64,000 nucleotides of DNA from Gracilaria domingensis (lineage: Eukaryota; Rhodophyta; Florideophyceae; Gracilariales; Gracilariaceae). The notes beneath the pieces are model-generated. The model worked only from the letters and a program-made list of their open reading frames with translations, made no database searches and had not been told where the DNA came from. Below, piece by piece: positions 11,841 through 21,619 of this stretch. The DNA lies in contig VCMS01000085.1 of the NCBI GenBank assembly GCA_022539475.1, positions 114,698 to 178,697 of the forward strand, given 5' to 3'. How positions within the stretch are numbered: the stretch's first letter is position 1; each line of letters begins with the position of its first letter. Made by a program: the position numbers and the translations under genes.

Positions 11841-12220
11841 TGTGCCGCCGTCGCCACCGCCGTGCTGCTGGGCGCCGCGCATCGTGACCTTGGCGGGTGC
11901 CGCGCGCCTCCGCTGCGCGTCGCGTGCTGTCCGTGCGAAGCCACGGCATGCCCGCCGTCTGCCGTGACGCCACTCGCACGCTGCGCGCGGCGGCACGCTC
12001 GGACGAAGGGGGTGGTGGGGATGCCCTGGAAGGCGCTGCGTGGGCAGGGAAAGGAGAAAGCGCGGCACCGCCACGCCGGGTATCGCTGCCAGCGCACGGC
12101 GCACCGCAGACGAGAAAAACTAGCAGCAATGAAGGCAGCAGGCAGTATTTACTGGCAGAAGGCACCAAAGTCATGCATCAGGATCTTAAGTGCTAGAACG
12201 GACCGAAGGTTCACCGATCA

Positions 12221-12661
12221 TTAGTCAAACAGAGAATCGAGATCGGCGAGCAGGAGACGGGCTGGATCCAGGTTACCGTTCTGGTTGATGGCAAGAACGA
12301 AGGCGACGCCGTCGCGAAGGCCCTGCTCGTAGTGAAACGGCGTGTCCTTGACGCTCTCGCGCACGTCTTGAGAAGCACGAACATCATCAACTGCAACCCT
12401 AGGAAGCAGCAACTTCACAGGGATCATCATCTCGATAGCTAGTTCCACGTCAATTTCGTGAAGTCCACTGTTTGAGGTTATATTAGAACTCTGCTCGTCC
12501 TCTTCTTGACTCGGCTTCTCGTCGTCCGCAGCAGTCTTGACCGCCTCGAGATCTAGGACACTAACGTTGGGTAGCGCTGATGGCCCAGGAGACGTCGTTG
12601 GGGTAGAATCATCCGTCATCGCCGCAATCTGTTCGGTCACGGTAGGCGTTTTGTCAGTCAT
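12221..12661 (-). CDS. hypothetical protein, 146 aa, acidic
   Basis: Complete ORF from ATG at 12659-12661 to TAG at 12221. A canonical TATAAATAG on the same strand at 12719-12711 lies about 50 bp upstream of the ATG, which supports a real transcription unit. The N-terminal half is low-complexity and acidic (Thr/Ser/Pro, then Glu/Asp-rich). The C-terminal half (about residues 68-146) looks folded, with ...EIDVELAIEMMIPVKLLL..., DDVRASQDVRESV and GLRDGVAFVLAIN. I do not recognise the family. It follows another unrecognised ORF on the same strand and may share with it a V-x-x-V-D-D/N-V ... G-L-R-I/D-G pattern, so the two could be diverged relatives. Confidence 0.55.
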   Translation of the reverse strand: MTDKTPTVTEQIAAMTDDSTPTTSPGPSALPNVSVLDLEAVKTAADDEKPSQEEDEQSSNITSNSGLHEIDVELAIEMMIPVKLLLPRVAVDDVRASQDVRESVKDTPFHYEQGLRDGVAFVLAINQNGNLDPARLLLADLDSLFD

Positions 12662-12710
12662 GATGCGATACCCAGACCACTGCTACACTTCACCTATCTG
12701 GAAGCCAAAG

Positions 12711-12719
12711 CTATTTATA
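12711..12719 (-). promoter_or_regulatory. TATA box for the 12661 ORF
   Basis: Minus-strand TATAAATAG in the context GGGTATAAATAGC, about 50 bp before the ATG at 12661. Confidence 0.65.
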
Positions 12720-12819
12720 CCCGTACATAACGCGAGATGCCCAAGGGAGGTGTCTACTATGTACCTAGCTCACCATCTACAAGGAAACGGGCAATGAAGT
12801 GCGAGTCGAGGTGATCACT

Positions 12820-13302
12820 TTACTCAATGACGGGAGTTTTGAGGAGTTTAATCAGACACACCACGTCCTCTTCAGGCGCGACAGCTTTCGCAGACGTACT
12901 GGCACCTATACGCAGACCAGATAGCACACCGCGGAGATAAACAGTAGGGAGGCGACTGACCAGGACACGCAGCACATTATCAACGGAGTTGAAAGACACG
13001 ACCCTTTTGGCAATGTCACGCAATATTGCCTCAAACAGACCCATCGGCATCGGTGACGAAGTAATGCCGGGATCTACCCTCGATCCCGAGAGTGAGCGGA
13101 ATGAAATCTCGGAGGCATCGTCGCTTGTTGAAGAACTACAAAATGTGCGGAGATGCTTAGTATCATCGGCGGTAACAGCTTTGGTGAGAGGTGCTTCAAC
13201 GTTGGGCGTGACTGGTGACATTTCGGCGAGAGTCCGTGTGGCCCTACAGACGAAACAGGGTGACCTCAAATTAGCAAGATCTTTAGCGTCCACAACAGCC
13301 AT
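12820..13302 (-). CDS. hypothetical protein, 160 aa
   Basis: ORF on the minus strand ending at 12820. I prefer the internal ATG at 13302 (MAVVDAKDL...) over the ATG at 13335, because the eleven extra codons look like leader sequence. There is one CxxC (CFVC) near residue 17. The middle is Ser-rich, and the C-terminal half is hydrophobic-helical (GLFEAILRDIAKRVVSFNSVDNVLRVLVSRLP...). No known domain recognised. It starts only about 120 bp from the LTR edge of chromovirus A, so its promoter may have been replaced by the insertion. It could be a host gene or a remnant of another mobile element. Confidence 0.4.
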   Translation of the reverse strand: MAVVDAKDLANLRSPCFVCRATRTLAEMSPVTPNVEAPLTKAVTADDTKHLRTFCSSSTSDDASEISFRSLSGSRVDPGITSSPMPMGLFEAILRDIAKRVVSFNSVDNVLRVLVSRLPTVYLRGVLSGLRIGASTSAKAVAPEEDVVCLIKLLKTPVIE

Positions 13303-13419
13303 CGTAGTGAAGTAGGGAGACAAACCCCTCCTCAAGCCGAAGCCTCACACCATAAATGGACATGATGGAACGCTATGGAACTTTAGCAACATCCGGAGAC
13401 CGCCCTAAAACGGCGAACA

Positions 13420-14236
13420 TGTTGTGCAAAACCCAGCGATGGGGAAAGACAGGCAAAGGCGGTTCAGACCCTCTCTCAAGAGGCGAGCACAGCAGTAGAG
13501 GGCTCCCACAGGTACGATACGGCAATGCCGGGTGTAAGACCGGGGTCGACCCTTCCCAAGTAATGGAGGGAGCGAAGCGGCGAAGAAGAAGCGTCCAGCG
13601 GTAGAGAACACACGACCCAAGTCGGCAGTAGCGTCACGTGCGTAGCACGCGGTACCTACGAGTGTGGCGATGACACGCGAGAGCGGTAATAGCCCACGCG
13701 AGTGTGTCGAGCCACGAACGGTATGCACCGGTACACCAAGTAGTGCTACCTGTATAACAGGGACAGAAATAAAGAAAACACACACAAGGTAAACACGCGA
13801 AAGCGGTAGTGGTATTAATGATGCCGCGAGGCGGATGATGAACCCTGCGCAAGGTGTCGACTCTCCGGGAGAAGGATATCGGTCACCAAGGGTGAAACAT
13901 CAGAGCCGAACACTCGGTTGTTCCGTTTACTTCCCCAGCACTGGGTGCAGCTCAACCTACTAAGTACGGCAGTAGGTTGGCCCACTGGGAGTGTGGTACA
14001 GCAGATATGCTACAAATATCTACTTCAAATACCCCAATGAATGGGTGCAAACCTCCCACACGTGTGTGACTCACCGGCTAGGGCGTGTACCTCATAGAAC
14101 TAATTCTAATATTACGTATACCCAAGAATGGGCTGATCTCACCAGTTACTCATACTGTGTGCGACCACCTCCCGGCATCGCCCTGTATATTATGAATCGT
14201 ATCAGCGAAGGAGTCCTGCAATCGCGTTGCACTACA
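13420..14236 (-). repeat. chromovirus A, 3' LTR
   Basis: 817 bp, TGTTGTGCAA...TTGCACTACA in window orientation. Differs from its partner at 11 positions by eye, seven of them in the first 110 bp and four in the last 150, with about 550 identical bases between. Confidence 0.95.
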
Positions 14237-14250
14237 TTTGCCCCTCCTTA
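14237..14250 (-). promoter_or_regulatory. polypurine tract of chromovirus A
   Basis: On the minus strand TAAGGAGGGGCAAA lies directly against the TGTAGTGCAA start of the 3' LTR, the expected place and composition for the plus-strand primer of an LTR retrotransposon. Its core CCTAAGGAGGGG recurs inside pol (see findings). Confidence 0.8.
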
Positions 14251-14474
14251 GGGTGCGAGATGACACTGCGAGCGGTTTTGCTTTCCTTCTCTGGAGTGTA
14301 TTTAAGCACGTTGGCATGACGGTCTCCAATCCGGCCTCCCCAGTCTCTTCTAACGGCGACTCCGGTCAACCCCTCTCCACGCGTACTGCGGTAGTGTCTC
14401 CTCGGATACCTCTTCGCGCTCTCCCGTCTCTCTCGCTTCCAGCGCTTTCGTCTCTTCCTCGCGCGCTTTCTGCG

Positions 14475-16341
14475 ATGCCGAACCCGAGTCAGGGTAGCAA
14501 CCAACCGCCTGGCGGGTCTCAGAACCAATACGTTGGTGGTTTCGCTCGGCCTTCACACCCTTCCTCCTCTGGAGTGCCTCTCTCACAGCCGTCTTCCGCT
14601 GGCGTTCCGTTTCCGCAACCGGTCAATCCGGGATTTCACACGGCGCCTCTTCCCCAGACGGGTGGTCAACTTCCGCCCCCGGCGTCTGTACCGCAGTGGA
14701 ACTGGATCACTCCTGCTGTCCCGGTCCCACCGGTAGTCAACCCGCATGCGGGCGCGTGGGCGTCGTATGAAGAACTCGACAACGTCGACCCCCGCAGCAA
14801 TCCCACACCGTTCTTACGGGCTCCGTGGTTTCATCCGCAAGGCGTGACCAATCGTTCCCTCGTCGAGGCGTATGCCGATGGCAGTGGTCACCTCCCAGGA
14901 GGCGCGCATGTCTGGATGACGGTGACGTTCGACTGGCATTACCGGATTACCGTGCCTACCAACGCGCTCGTTCACCATCGTGGTCAGTCTCACAACTCCG
15001 CCCGGGCGGCCATGGTTCGCGTAGCGCACATCCGAATGTTTCGCACGTACTCAGAGCGCCCGATTCCGGCGAACTTCCGTTTCGACGTGGCCTTCTTCCG
15101 AACACTCGGCGAAATCCAATATGGAGAGAATCTTGCCCGGCTCGCCGGTGTGGTGGAGCGTTACCAGAACGTCCCCGTTCACCAGGATCTCCTGTGCTGG
15201 ACCCGTCCGCTCCTGCGTGCAGAATTTCGATATCTCCCACGCATGCCGCGGTCCAACTACCTTCAAACAATGATCCGTCCCGAACGACGTGCCCGCTCCC
15301 GATGGGTTACCTTATCCCGTATCAAAACACGGAGTCGAACCGGATTCGTCCGCGCCACATGCTTGGGAGATATGTTCCTCTCCCCTTTGTGTGGGCGTCC
15401 GTGGACGTCTGTCGTGGCTGTTACGTGGAACTCCCCCCCTGTCTCACATATGTGGGTAGTAGGCTCGTGAAAAACCAGTTTATGGGATGGTGGAGCGTTG
15501 TCTCACGGAGTGGGCGGCGCGAACAGCGGTGTATCTCCTCAACGAGGTATATGACCAGTATCGACTGTGGTTCATTCCCCCGCGCTTGCGGCAACTCATT
15601 CGAGCCTTGGATCTCACTATCCCGCTTGGCGGTAATGGAAACTTCTCGGAAGTCATGTGCCTCTTGCAAGTGATCGATGGCGTCGACTGGAGTCAGGTTC
15701 CTCTTTCGCAGAGCGCGCGGGACGAAGGCGATTCCGCTATTGATCGGTCTCCGGGTCGCAGGTCCCCACTGTCGGGTGATTACATCTATTACGACCCCTG
15801 AACAAGGGTGCCGAGTACCAACGCCGAGGCGGAGCTTCTTCGGAACGCCGAGCGAGTCATCCCTCCGGGGCACCCTACGGGCTTCATCATAACTGATGAG
15901 TTCTTCCACCCTGTTGGGGACCAGAACATCATGGTTGACGACGCTCCCGATGACGGTGACGAGTACGACGACGACGACTTCACGGCAGCTCCGGTGGAAG
16001 GGACAGTACCTGCTTCAGCAGTGCCAGGTCCCCAAGAGGGTGCTAACGCGCCCTTGTCGAGCCCGTTGAATGTTCCCTCTGCGCATCAAGCGGTTCCTGT
16101 ACCCACACCAGTGGTTCTCTCGACTCCAGAGGAGAGTGCTACCCATTCTGCGATGGCGGCGTCGGCTGCGCCGAACGAAGCCGCAAACGCGGGTATCTCT
16201 GATGAAGTACGGGCTGCCGTGATTGCTCAGTTCCCCAGCGAGGCTGATGCTTCCGTCGCGGCGTCGGGGGACGTTTCGCAAATGCGCGATGCTCTCCTTG
16301 CGCAGCTCGCGAACGCGAACAATCAGCCTGGTTCCGAGTAA
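14475..16341 (+). pseudogene. antisense ORF of chromovirus A, unknown protein
   Basis: The ORF runs opposite to gag-pol and converges on the end of pol. It starts at ATG 14475 with a Pro/Ser/Gln-rich N-terminus of about 90 residues, then a folded part (...NWITPAVPVPP..., ...FRTYSERPIPANFRFDV, GEIQYGENLARLAG, ...LLCWTRPLLRAEFRYLP). Continuity with the B copy shows a shift to the +2 frame near 15290 (...IPY.N.E..R.R...LGRYVP.P, GCYVELPPC, YVGSR), then to the +1 frame near 15490 (EWAARTAVYLLNEVYDQYRLW, PPRLRQLIR). There is an in-frame TGA at 15799, where B has Trp. The C-terminus (15808-16341) is acidic then Ala/Pro-rich. I do not recognise the family; it is not gag, pol or an obvious membrane protein. 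Position and conservation suggest an accessory protein of the element. Confidence 0.75.
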
Positions 16342-16529
16342 CTCGTGCAACTTCTCCTCCATGGAGTCCCCCCCTGGGTAATACTCATTAGCTATGCAGT
16401 TGCGGGCTCGAGTAGCCAGCCACAACATAGTTACGATAACCAGTAAAACTGTGACTTCTCTTGACTTCAAGGCTTCTTTCCTTTGTCAAGGTATATACTT
16501 CATGACTTCTCCCTTTCGGGGTAATCTTC

Positions 16530-16727
16530 CTCTTACGAGTTTCCATTTCCTCTTCATAGAGTTCTTCTTTCTCTTCTGAGCTTCATTTCCTCTTCATAGA
16601 GTCTTCTTCCTCTTTCGAGTGTATCTATCGTCTCCTCCTCCTGAGGGCATAACTGTTCGAACTTCAACTGTCCTCTCCATAGAGTGTCTCCTCACCACGC
16701 GAGTAGCGGTACGGTACTCCTCTGGAG
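16530..16727. repeat. array of CTC...GAG palindromes
   Basis: Short inverted repeats with CTC and GAG arms occur at 16530-16539, 16550-16561, 16571-16580, 16590-16601, 16610-16619, 16673-16684, 16691-16703 and 16717-16727, embedded in pyrimidine-rich TTCC context. A perfect CTCCATGGAG lies at 16357-16366. The array sits between the 3' ends of the antisense ORF and pol, so it may serve transcript ending on both strands. Confidence 0.7.
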
Positions 16728-16849
16728 GTTTTCGCAGTGTTCCTCGATTGAGTGTTGTCGTTCGTAGGACCGTTCGTGCGCGGTACGCGATAAGCCTCCG
16801 TCTCCAACGACGTGTGTTATCCGACCATCGCTTGATGTAGGTTAGCCGG

Positions 16850-18964
16850 CAACGCCGTGTTAGTTCGACGATGGTACTGCACGATCTTTGATCGGGGTAA
16901 GTGCTCCACGGGTTCGTCCGAATCCCGCGACGGCGGATAGCCATACCAGCGTACCTGGTACTGAACATACCCTTTCGGGTTCTAACTGTGTCCCAAAATG
17001 TGGTCTACGACGAACTCTTTCGAGTATACGCCCCGCTCGAGCTCTTCCCGCGAAGGGTCGTCAGCGCGCCACGGCGGTGCCGTAGCATCCTCAATAGCGG
17101 TGCTGTGAGTTTCTCCTGACGCCTTCGGCGGTAGACTTGCCCTTTGCTGAGTGTTCGCTTCCCGTTTCCAGGCTTCTTCAAGCAGCTTCGCCGCTTCGGC
17201 GGGTCCGCGAACGGCTAGTTCACGCGGTAGTTCCCGTCTTGACAGTGGAGGCGGACGCGGAGGCGGATTGTTCACCACGGCACGTGCCGGTTCACGTGAC
17301 GACACGCGACGGTTCGCGGTGGTGGCACTGCCACGAGCTGTGATTGGCCCACTGTGTGGCGCGCGCTGCGCGCTCCAGGATTTGTGGTGCGCAAGCGCTC
17401 CTGCAGCTGCAGTGTGCGTTTTCCCTAAATCAGGGCTGTAATCCGTATCTCCAACGAGCGGTGCGCCGTCATGACTTAGCGAAACGTCATGACGTGCGAC
17501 TTGCGACTTCCCCACGGCTGGGTGCAACGGTACACGACCATTACCCGAACCGGGGTGTGTGATCTTCGCTTCAGCGAGCGTCTCCTCTTCTTCCTGCTCT
17601 GCAGTGTCTAAGGTACCGGGATCTGCCGTGACTTCCTTAGTGCGCGCCCGCGAAGGCGGTATGTGGCGGTCGTCAGCGACGGTTTGCGGCGACTGCGCGT
17701 CCGGAATACTCCGTGATACAGTATCCAGCTTCGCTGTAGCCTCACTCTGCCGAGAAGTCGAGTGTTCTTGATCAACTTCCGGCCTTGCCATGGTAACGTC
17801 GCGAACGAGAGCATGCTCCGCGTCCTGCGCCGATGAGACGATGGGCGCGTGTTCTGGTGACAATTCCCCAAGCGGGTGAGCGATACCAGTATCCTGGGAC
17901 AAGCTCGAGTCCGTTCGTTGCGTGCGGTATCCTTCCGAAAGGTCGCGATCCTTCGTAGAAGTTGGTGCATCCTCCGCGGAGTTCTGCGCGACAGCGGCCG
18001 ACTGCAGCGCGTCCTTCGCGGCCTCAACACGCGATAGCGGGTGATCCTTCTCATTGACAGTGGTGTCCGTAGCAACTACGTCTTCGACGGTGTCCTGAGG
18101 CGACTCCGCCTCCTCCTCATTATCTTCCCGTGAATCACGGTGCTGCGACGGTAGCGACACCGGTGACTCACTCTCCGCGACGACGCGTGAATCCTCCTCC
18201 CCCTCCTTAGGTGGAGCGTTACGGGGAGCAGTCATCACGTCTGTTGACGGTGTAATAGACGCTGTGAAACGCGATTTCACCAGCGGTGTATGTTCCGATA
18301 TCTCTGCTTGGGACGATATAATCGGTACCTCTGCGAGACCCCTTGCAGGGTTGCGAAGCCCCACGGTAGGTGTAGTGTTCTGCGACGAGATTTCTCGGTT
18401 CTGTGTCTGTCCAGCTTCCTGCTGTGAATCCGAAACTACTACTTCCGTGTGCACGGTTGGGCCCTGCACAACGCGATCGCGGGAGAAACGCTCATGAGCG
18501 TCGCCAACTTCCAGTACGAATGTGTCCTTTTTCATGCTAATAACGCGGTATGGACCATCAGCGATGGGTGAAAGCTTGTGGCGCCTCTCCTTTTCAGGGT
18601 TGTAGTACTCCTTCCTGACAAAGGCAAGGTTTCCCATTTTCAGTGGCGGTAGTGGTCTCCGTACCCGGGCATCAAAGTTCCGCTTGTAAGCGTGTTGTGC
18701 TTTCGCCATTGACGACCTGGCAACAGGTACCAGTGGGGATAACCACTGCTTCCATTGCAAGTAGTGATCCCGTATTGACGGTGACCTATCCAGCTTTGCT
18801 GATGGTTCAACCGCAACTGGCGGTGGTGTCCGTGAGAGAACGAGCCATATACTGGGTGGATAGGCCAAGGTCAGCAAATATCTTGTAGTTTCGCTTGGCC
18901 AGCACCATGACTCGATCCGGGATCCGGTTGTTCCTGAACCGTATCCACGGGCGACGTAACACAC
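16850..18964 (-). pseudogene. integrase C-terminus, long tail and chromodomain of A
   Basis: From about 18840 the minus strand reads LVLSRTPPPVAVE, the segment after the integrase core, then KAQHAYKRNFDARVRRPLPPLK and RKEYYNPEKERRHKLSPIADGPYRV, the GPY/F module of Ty3/gypsy integrases. About 450 residues of acidic Ser/Thr/Glu-rich tail follow. At 17020 a chromodomain begins (...YSKEFVVDHILGHS); after a shift it continues in another frame as RYQVRWYGYPP...EPVEHLP to about 16850. Upstream of 18846 the same DNA codes, in another frame, for the start of the protease (...RIPDRVMVLAKRNYKIFADLGLSTQYMAR), so this is a deletion joint. The joint leaves the two reading frames out of register. Confidence 0.8.
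18838..18848. other. deletion joint: protease fused to integrase tail
   Basis: Compared with element B, DNA on the right of this point (minus-strand upstream) matches B near 50320, and DNA on the left matches B near 47065. About 3.2 kb of pol is missing, including the protease Asp, RT, RNase H and integrase core. The bases GCTCGT fit both sides, which suggests a microhomology-mediated deletion. Confidence 0.75.
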
Positions 18965-19093
18965 CGATGGTGGTAGAGGCCACGTCTAAGACGGTCTATT
19001 TCCTCGAAAGGATTTTGACTTGGGAGCGAGGCGGTGACGCCTCGGGCGCCATAGACCTCGAATCGGGCCCCTCTCTATTGGAGACTCCCGTAC

Positions 19094-20656
19094 TCAGTTT
19101 AGCTGAGTTCCATCCGTTCTAACGGGAACGGCGTCCTGCGCAGCAGGCATCTTCACAGATTCCTGTGGAACAGCGACAGAACTACCCGCAGCAGCGGTTG
19201 CCGCCACGGCTTGAGCCGGTGAAACATTGACCTGGGTCGAACCAGAGTGCAGTAACGCAGCCAATTCTGCAGCAGACATCCTACGGGGGTACTCAGCCTT
19301 CGCACGAAGATATGCGGTTACCGGCACTGACGCCTGTTCGGGGGGGGTTAGCGCTTCAAAATTCGCCACAACCGTGGGCATTTCCCTCATCGAGAGGTTG
19401 CAGTTCGGAGCTGCATGACCGTGGTTGTAACACATGAAACAGATCAGGGGTGGTCTTCCGGAACTCCGTGGGTCTTGAAACTTCACCGTTCGCGGGTCTA
19501 CCCAACCAGGTCGCTGGTAACGACTCCCTGAATAGGGTACTTGAGGACCGCGAACACGTGGACGGTCTGCGTAAAGCAGTGCATCTTCCGTCTTCGACGA
19601 GGCTTCTGAAGTAGAAGGCAACTCCGTAGTCGGGATAGAATCCAGGTCCACCTGTGCGAGATGTAAGTTATCCACATCGTGGCCAGAAAAGTCCTGTGGT
19701 AGCAGTGAAGCTGATGACGACCCTCCTTCGAGGTGCAACGCTTTGGTTGAAACCCGGTATCCGGTGCGTGCGCGCAAGGCGTCTCCCTCCGCCTTCGCGT
19801 ACTGGACTAACTCCAGGTAGGTAGTCTTCTTCCGGTCTTCCCGTCGCTGGGCAACCAGAGTACGAGTAGCCGGATTCAATCCGTTGATAAACAGCGTACA
19901 GCGCTCGTTTGACGAGTAAACATTGCCACAACGGTGGAATGCCTTATTCAGGCGTACCGAGTACTCGGTCTCCGACTCCTTCGGGCGTTGTTTCGTCTCC
20001 CGCAACGCGGTGATTGCTTCCTCGATAGAGGTATTTGTCGCATACGAGCGCAACAAATACTGCACGGCTTCCGGCCAGCAGGTGACCCCTCCTTCAGAGG
20101 CGCGAGATGAACCTCTTACAGAGTTATACTGATCTTCAGCGAGTCCACGTAGAAAATACGGTAAGGCAACATAAGCTTGCCCCTCACTCATGCCGAGGAT
20201 GTCAGCCTCCGCTACAAAGCGTGAAAGAAATTCAAGCACCAGAATGGGATCCTCCCCAGTGAACAACTGGTTGCGAAAGGTTAAGGACATGCGTTTGAAG
20301 CAGTCCTTTACCTTACTTGTGCCACGGGGGGTCCGATTCAGACTTGAATCTTTCAAACGGTAATACCGGTAAGATAACAACCTTTTGAACAAGGGATTCG
20401 TCTGCTCCAGTTCCCTCAAACCTGAGTGCTTTCGACCCCGTTTCCGGGTACCAAAAACACCATAGGTGGACGTAGAACTCCGCGAACGCGTAGAACGAGC
20501 GCGACGTACACCGTCACTTGACGAGCTCGATGATAAGGAACCCGCCGAGCGGTTTGAAATACCAGAGGACTGTGACGAATCCGAGTCATACTCGTCAACA
20601 TTCCTCTTCTTAAAGCGGCTCTTCCCGGACTTCCGGTCACGTGTACCACGAGACAC
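19094..20656 (-). CDS. gag of chromovirus A (main part)
   Basis: 520-codon frame with a Ser/Arg-rich start, then the capsid-like region (LSYRYYRLKDSSLN..., KVKDCFKRMSLTFRNQLFTGEDPILVLEFLSRFVAEADI..., SVRGSSRASEGGVTCWPEA.QYLL). A CCHC zinc knuckle CFMCYNHGHAAPNC lies near 19400. The same blocks occur in B gag. It ends ...CTA AAC TGA; the protease frame continues in the -1 phase across the stop. Its N-terminal domain lies upstream in a different frame (20416-21177). Confidence 0.85.
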   Translation of the reverse strand: MSRGTRDRKSGKSRFKKRNVDEYDSDSSQSSGISNRSAGSLSSSSSSDGVRRARSTRSRSSTSTYGVFGTRKRGRKHSGLRELEQTNPLFKRLLSYRYYRLKDSSLNRTPRGTSKVKDCFKRMSLTFRNQLFTGEDPILVLEFLSRFVAEADILGMSEGQAYVALPYFLRGLAEDQYNSVRGSSRASEGGVTCWPEAVQYLLRSYATNTSIEEAITALRETKQRPKESETEYSVRLNKAFHRCGNVYSSNERCTLFINGLNPATRTLVAQRREDRKKTTYLELVQYAKAEGDALRARTGYRVSTKALHLEGGSSSASLLPQDFSGHDVDNLHLAQVDLDSIPTTELPSTSEASSKTEDALLYADRPRVRGPQVPYSGSRYQRPGWVDPRTVKFQDPRSSGRPPLICFMCYNHGHAAPNCNLSMREMPTVVANFEALTPPEQASVPVTAYLRAKAEYPRRMSAAELAALLHSGSTQVNVSPAQAVAATAAAGSSVAVPQESVKMPAAQDAVPVRTDGTQLN

Positions 20657-21177
20657 CCCGCAGAAGCGGCAGCAGGGCCGTCATCCTCACGGATGGTGGC
20701 CTCTAACGTCTCAAGACGGCCAAGGAACCGAATGAACTTCGTGTCAACCTCCTCGGTGAAACTGGGATATCCTTGAAGAACCTTCAAGAGTGCATTAACA
20801 TCCTTCCGTAAAATACGTAGATCATCTGATACACCTCCGTTGAGGGCTGCGTCAACCTTCAAACGAAGTGTGTCGACCTCGGAAACGAGTGCTTCATGAG
20901 AACTCTTCATGACAGCAGTCTGAGCCTCAAGCACACGAACTTGAGCCTCCAACTCGTTTACGAGCGCATCCTTCGCCGCGACAGCGGGTATAAGACCCTC
21001 CAAAGGAGCAGATGAGGGCCCAGCCACTGGGGCGTCAGACGACTTGACAGGCTGTTTCCGGTTTCCGGGTTTCTTTCCATCACCCTGTAGGGGTTCAGGA
21101 ACAGACCGCAGACGCGGGGGCAAGCCAGAGCCAACGGAGCGAGACTTCATAGGGCTCGAGCGCTTGCCCGACACCAT
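20657..21177 (-). pseudogene. gag N-terminal part of A (frameshifted)
   Basis: ATG at 21177 opens a basic start (MVSGKRSSPMKSRSVG...) followed by a coiled coil (KDALVNELEAQVRVLEAQTAVMKSSHEALVSEVDTLRL) and ...DDLRILRKDVNALLKVLQG. These match the arrangement of B gag, where the same region is in one frame with the capsid part. The frame is broken near 20656, so this copy probably does not make full-length Gag. Confidence 0.75.
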
Positions 21178-21599
21178 CGTCTACGACGAGATACAAACAG
21201 AAAACTGGGAACAGGAAAGCAAAACAAACAAATTAACCTCGAATGAGTGTAGCGTCCTCACACGAGTGACGATAACCGACAAATCGGACGAACCAACCGT
21301 ACCAACGGGAACAGCCGTATACGGAACTAGGGCTGATTCGACCAGATTGCTGGGAACAGTAGAGAACCCAAACGGGGTGACAACAACAGTACCGACGGGA
21401 ATCACACACTACGGAAATAGGTAGTGCCACCGGTAGTAAACCGTGTCCAAACAACAACCCAAAAATCAGGAAGGCAGTACCAACACGACGTCTGTCGGCA
21501 AAGCCTTCCAGTACAAACTGTGTAGTGTATCTCCACGACCAGATACAAACCGGCAAACCGGAAGTTGATCAGAAAACCAACTTGCTGGATCAACGCGAC

Positions 21600-21617
21600 T
21601 TCTAGGTCGGGAGACCA
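21600..21617 (-). other. primer-binding site of A
   Basis: Minus-strand TGGTCTCCCGACCTAGAA, two bases after the 5' LTR end. The identical 18-mer stands at the same place in elements B and C. It begins with TGG as expected for pairing with a tRNA 3' CCA; I cannot name the tRNA. Confidence 0.8.
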
Positions 21618-21619
21618 AT

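Noticed and set aside
11406-12224. Long overlapping ORFs on both strands in the GC-rich block
   Set aside because: All frames are open because of GC content; the repeat period (46 bp) is incompatible with a repeat protein.
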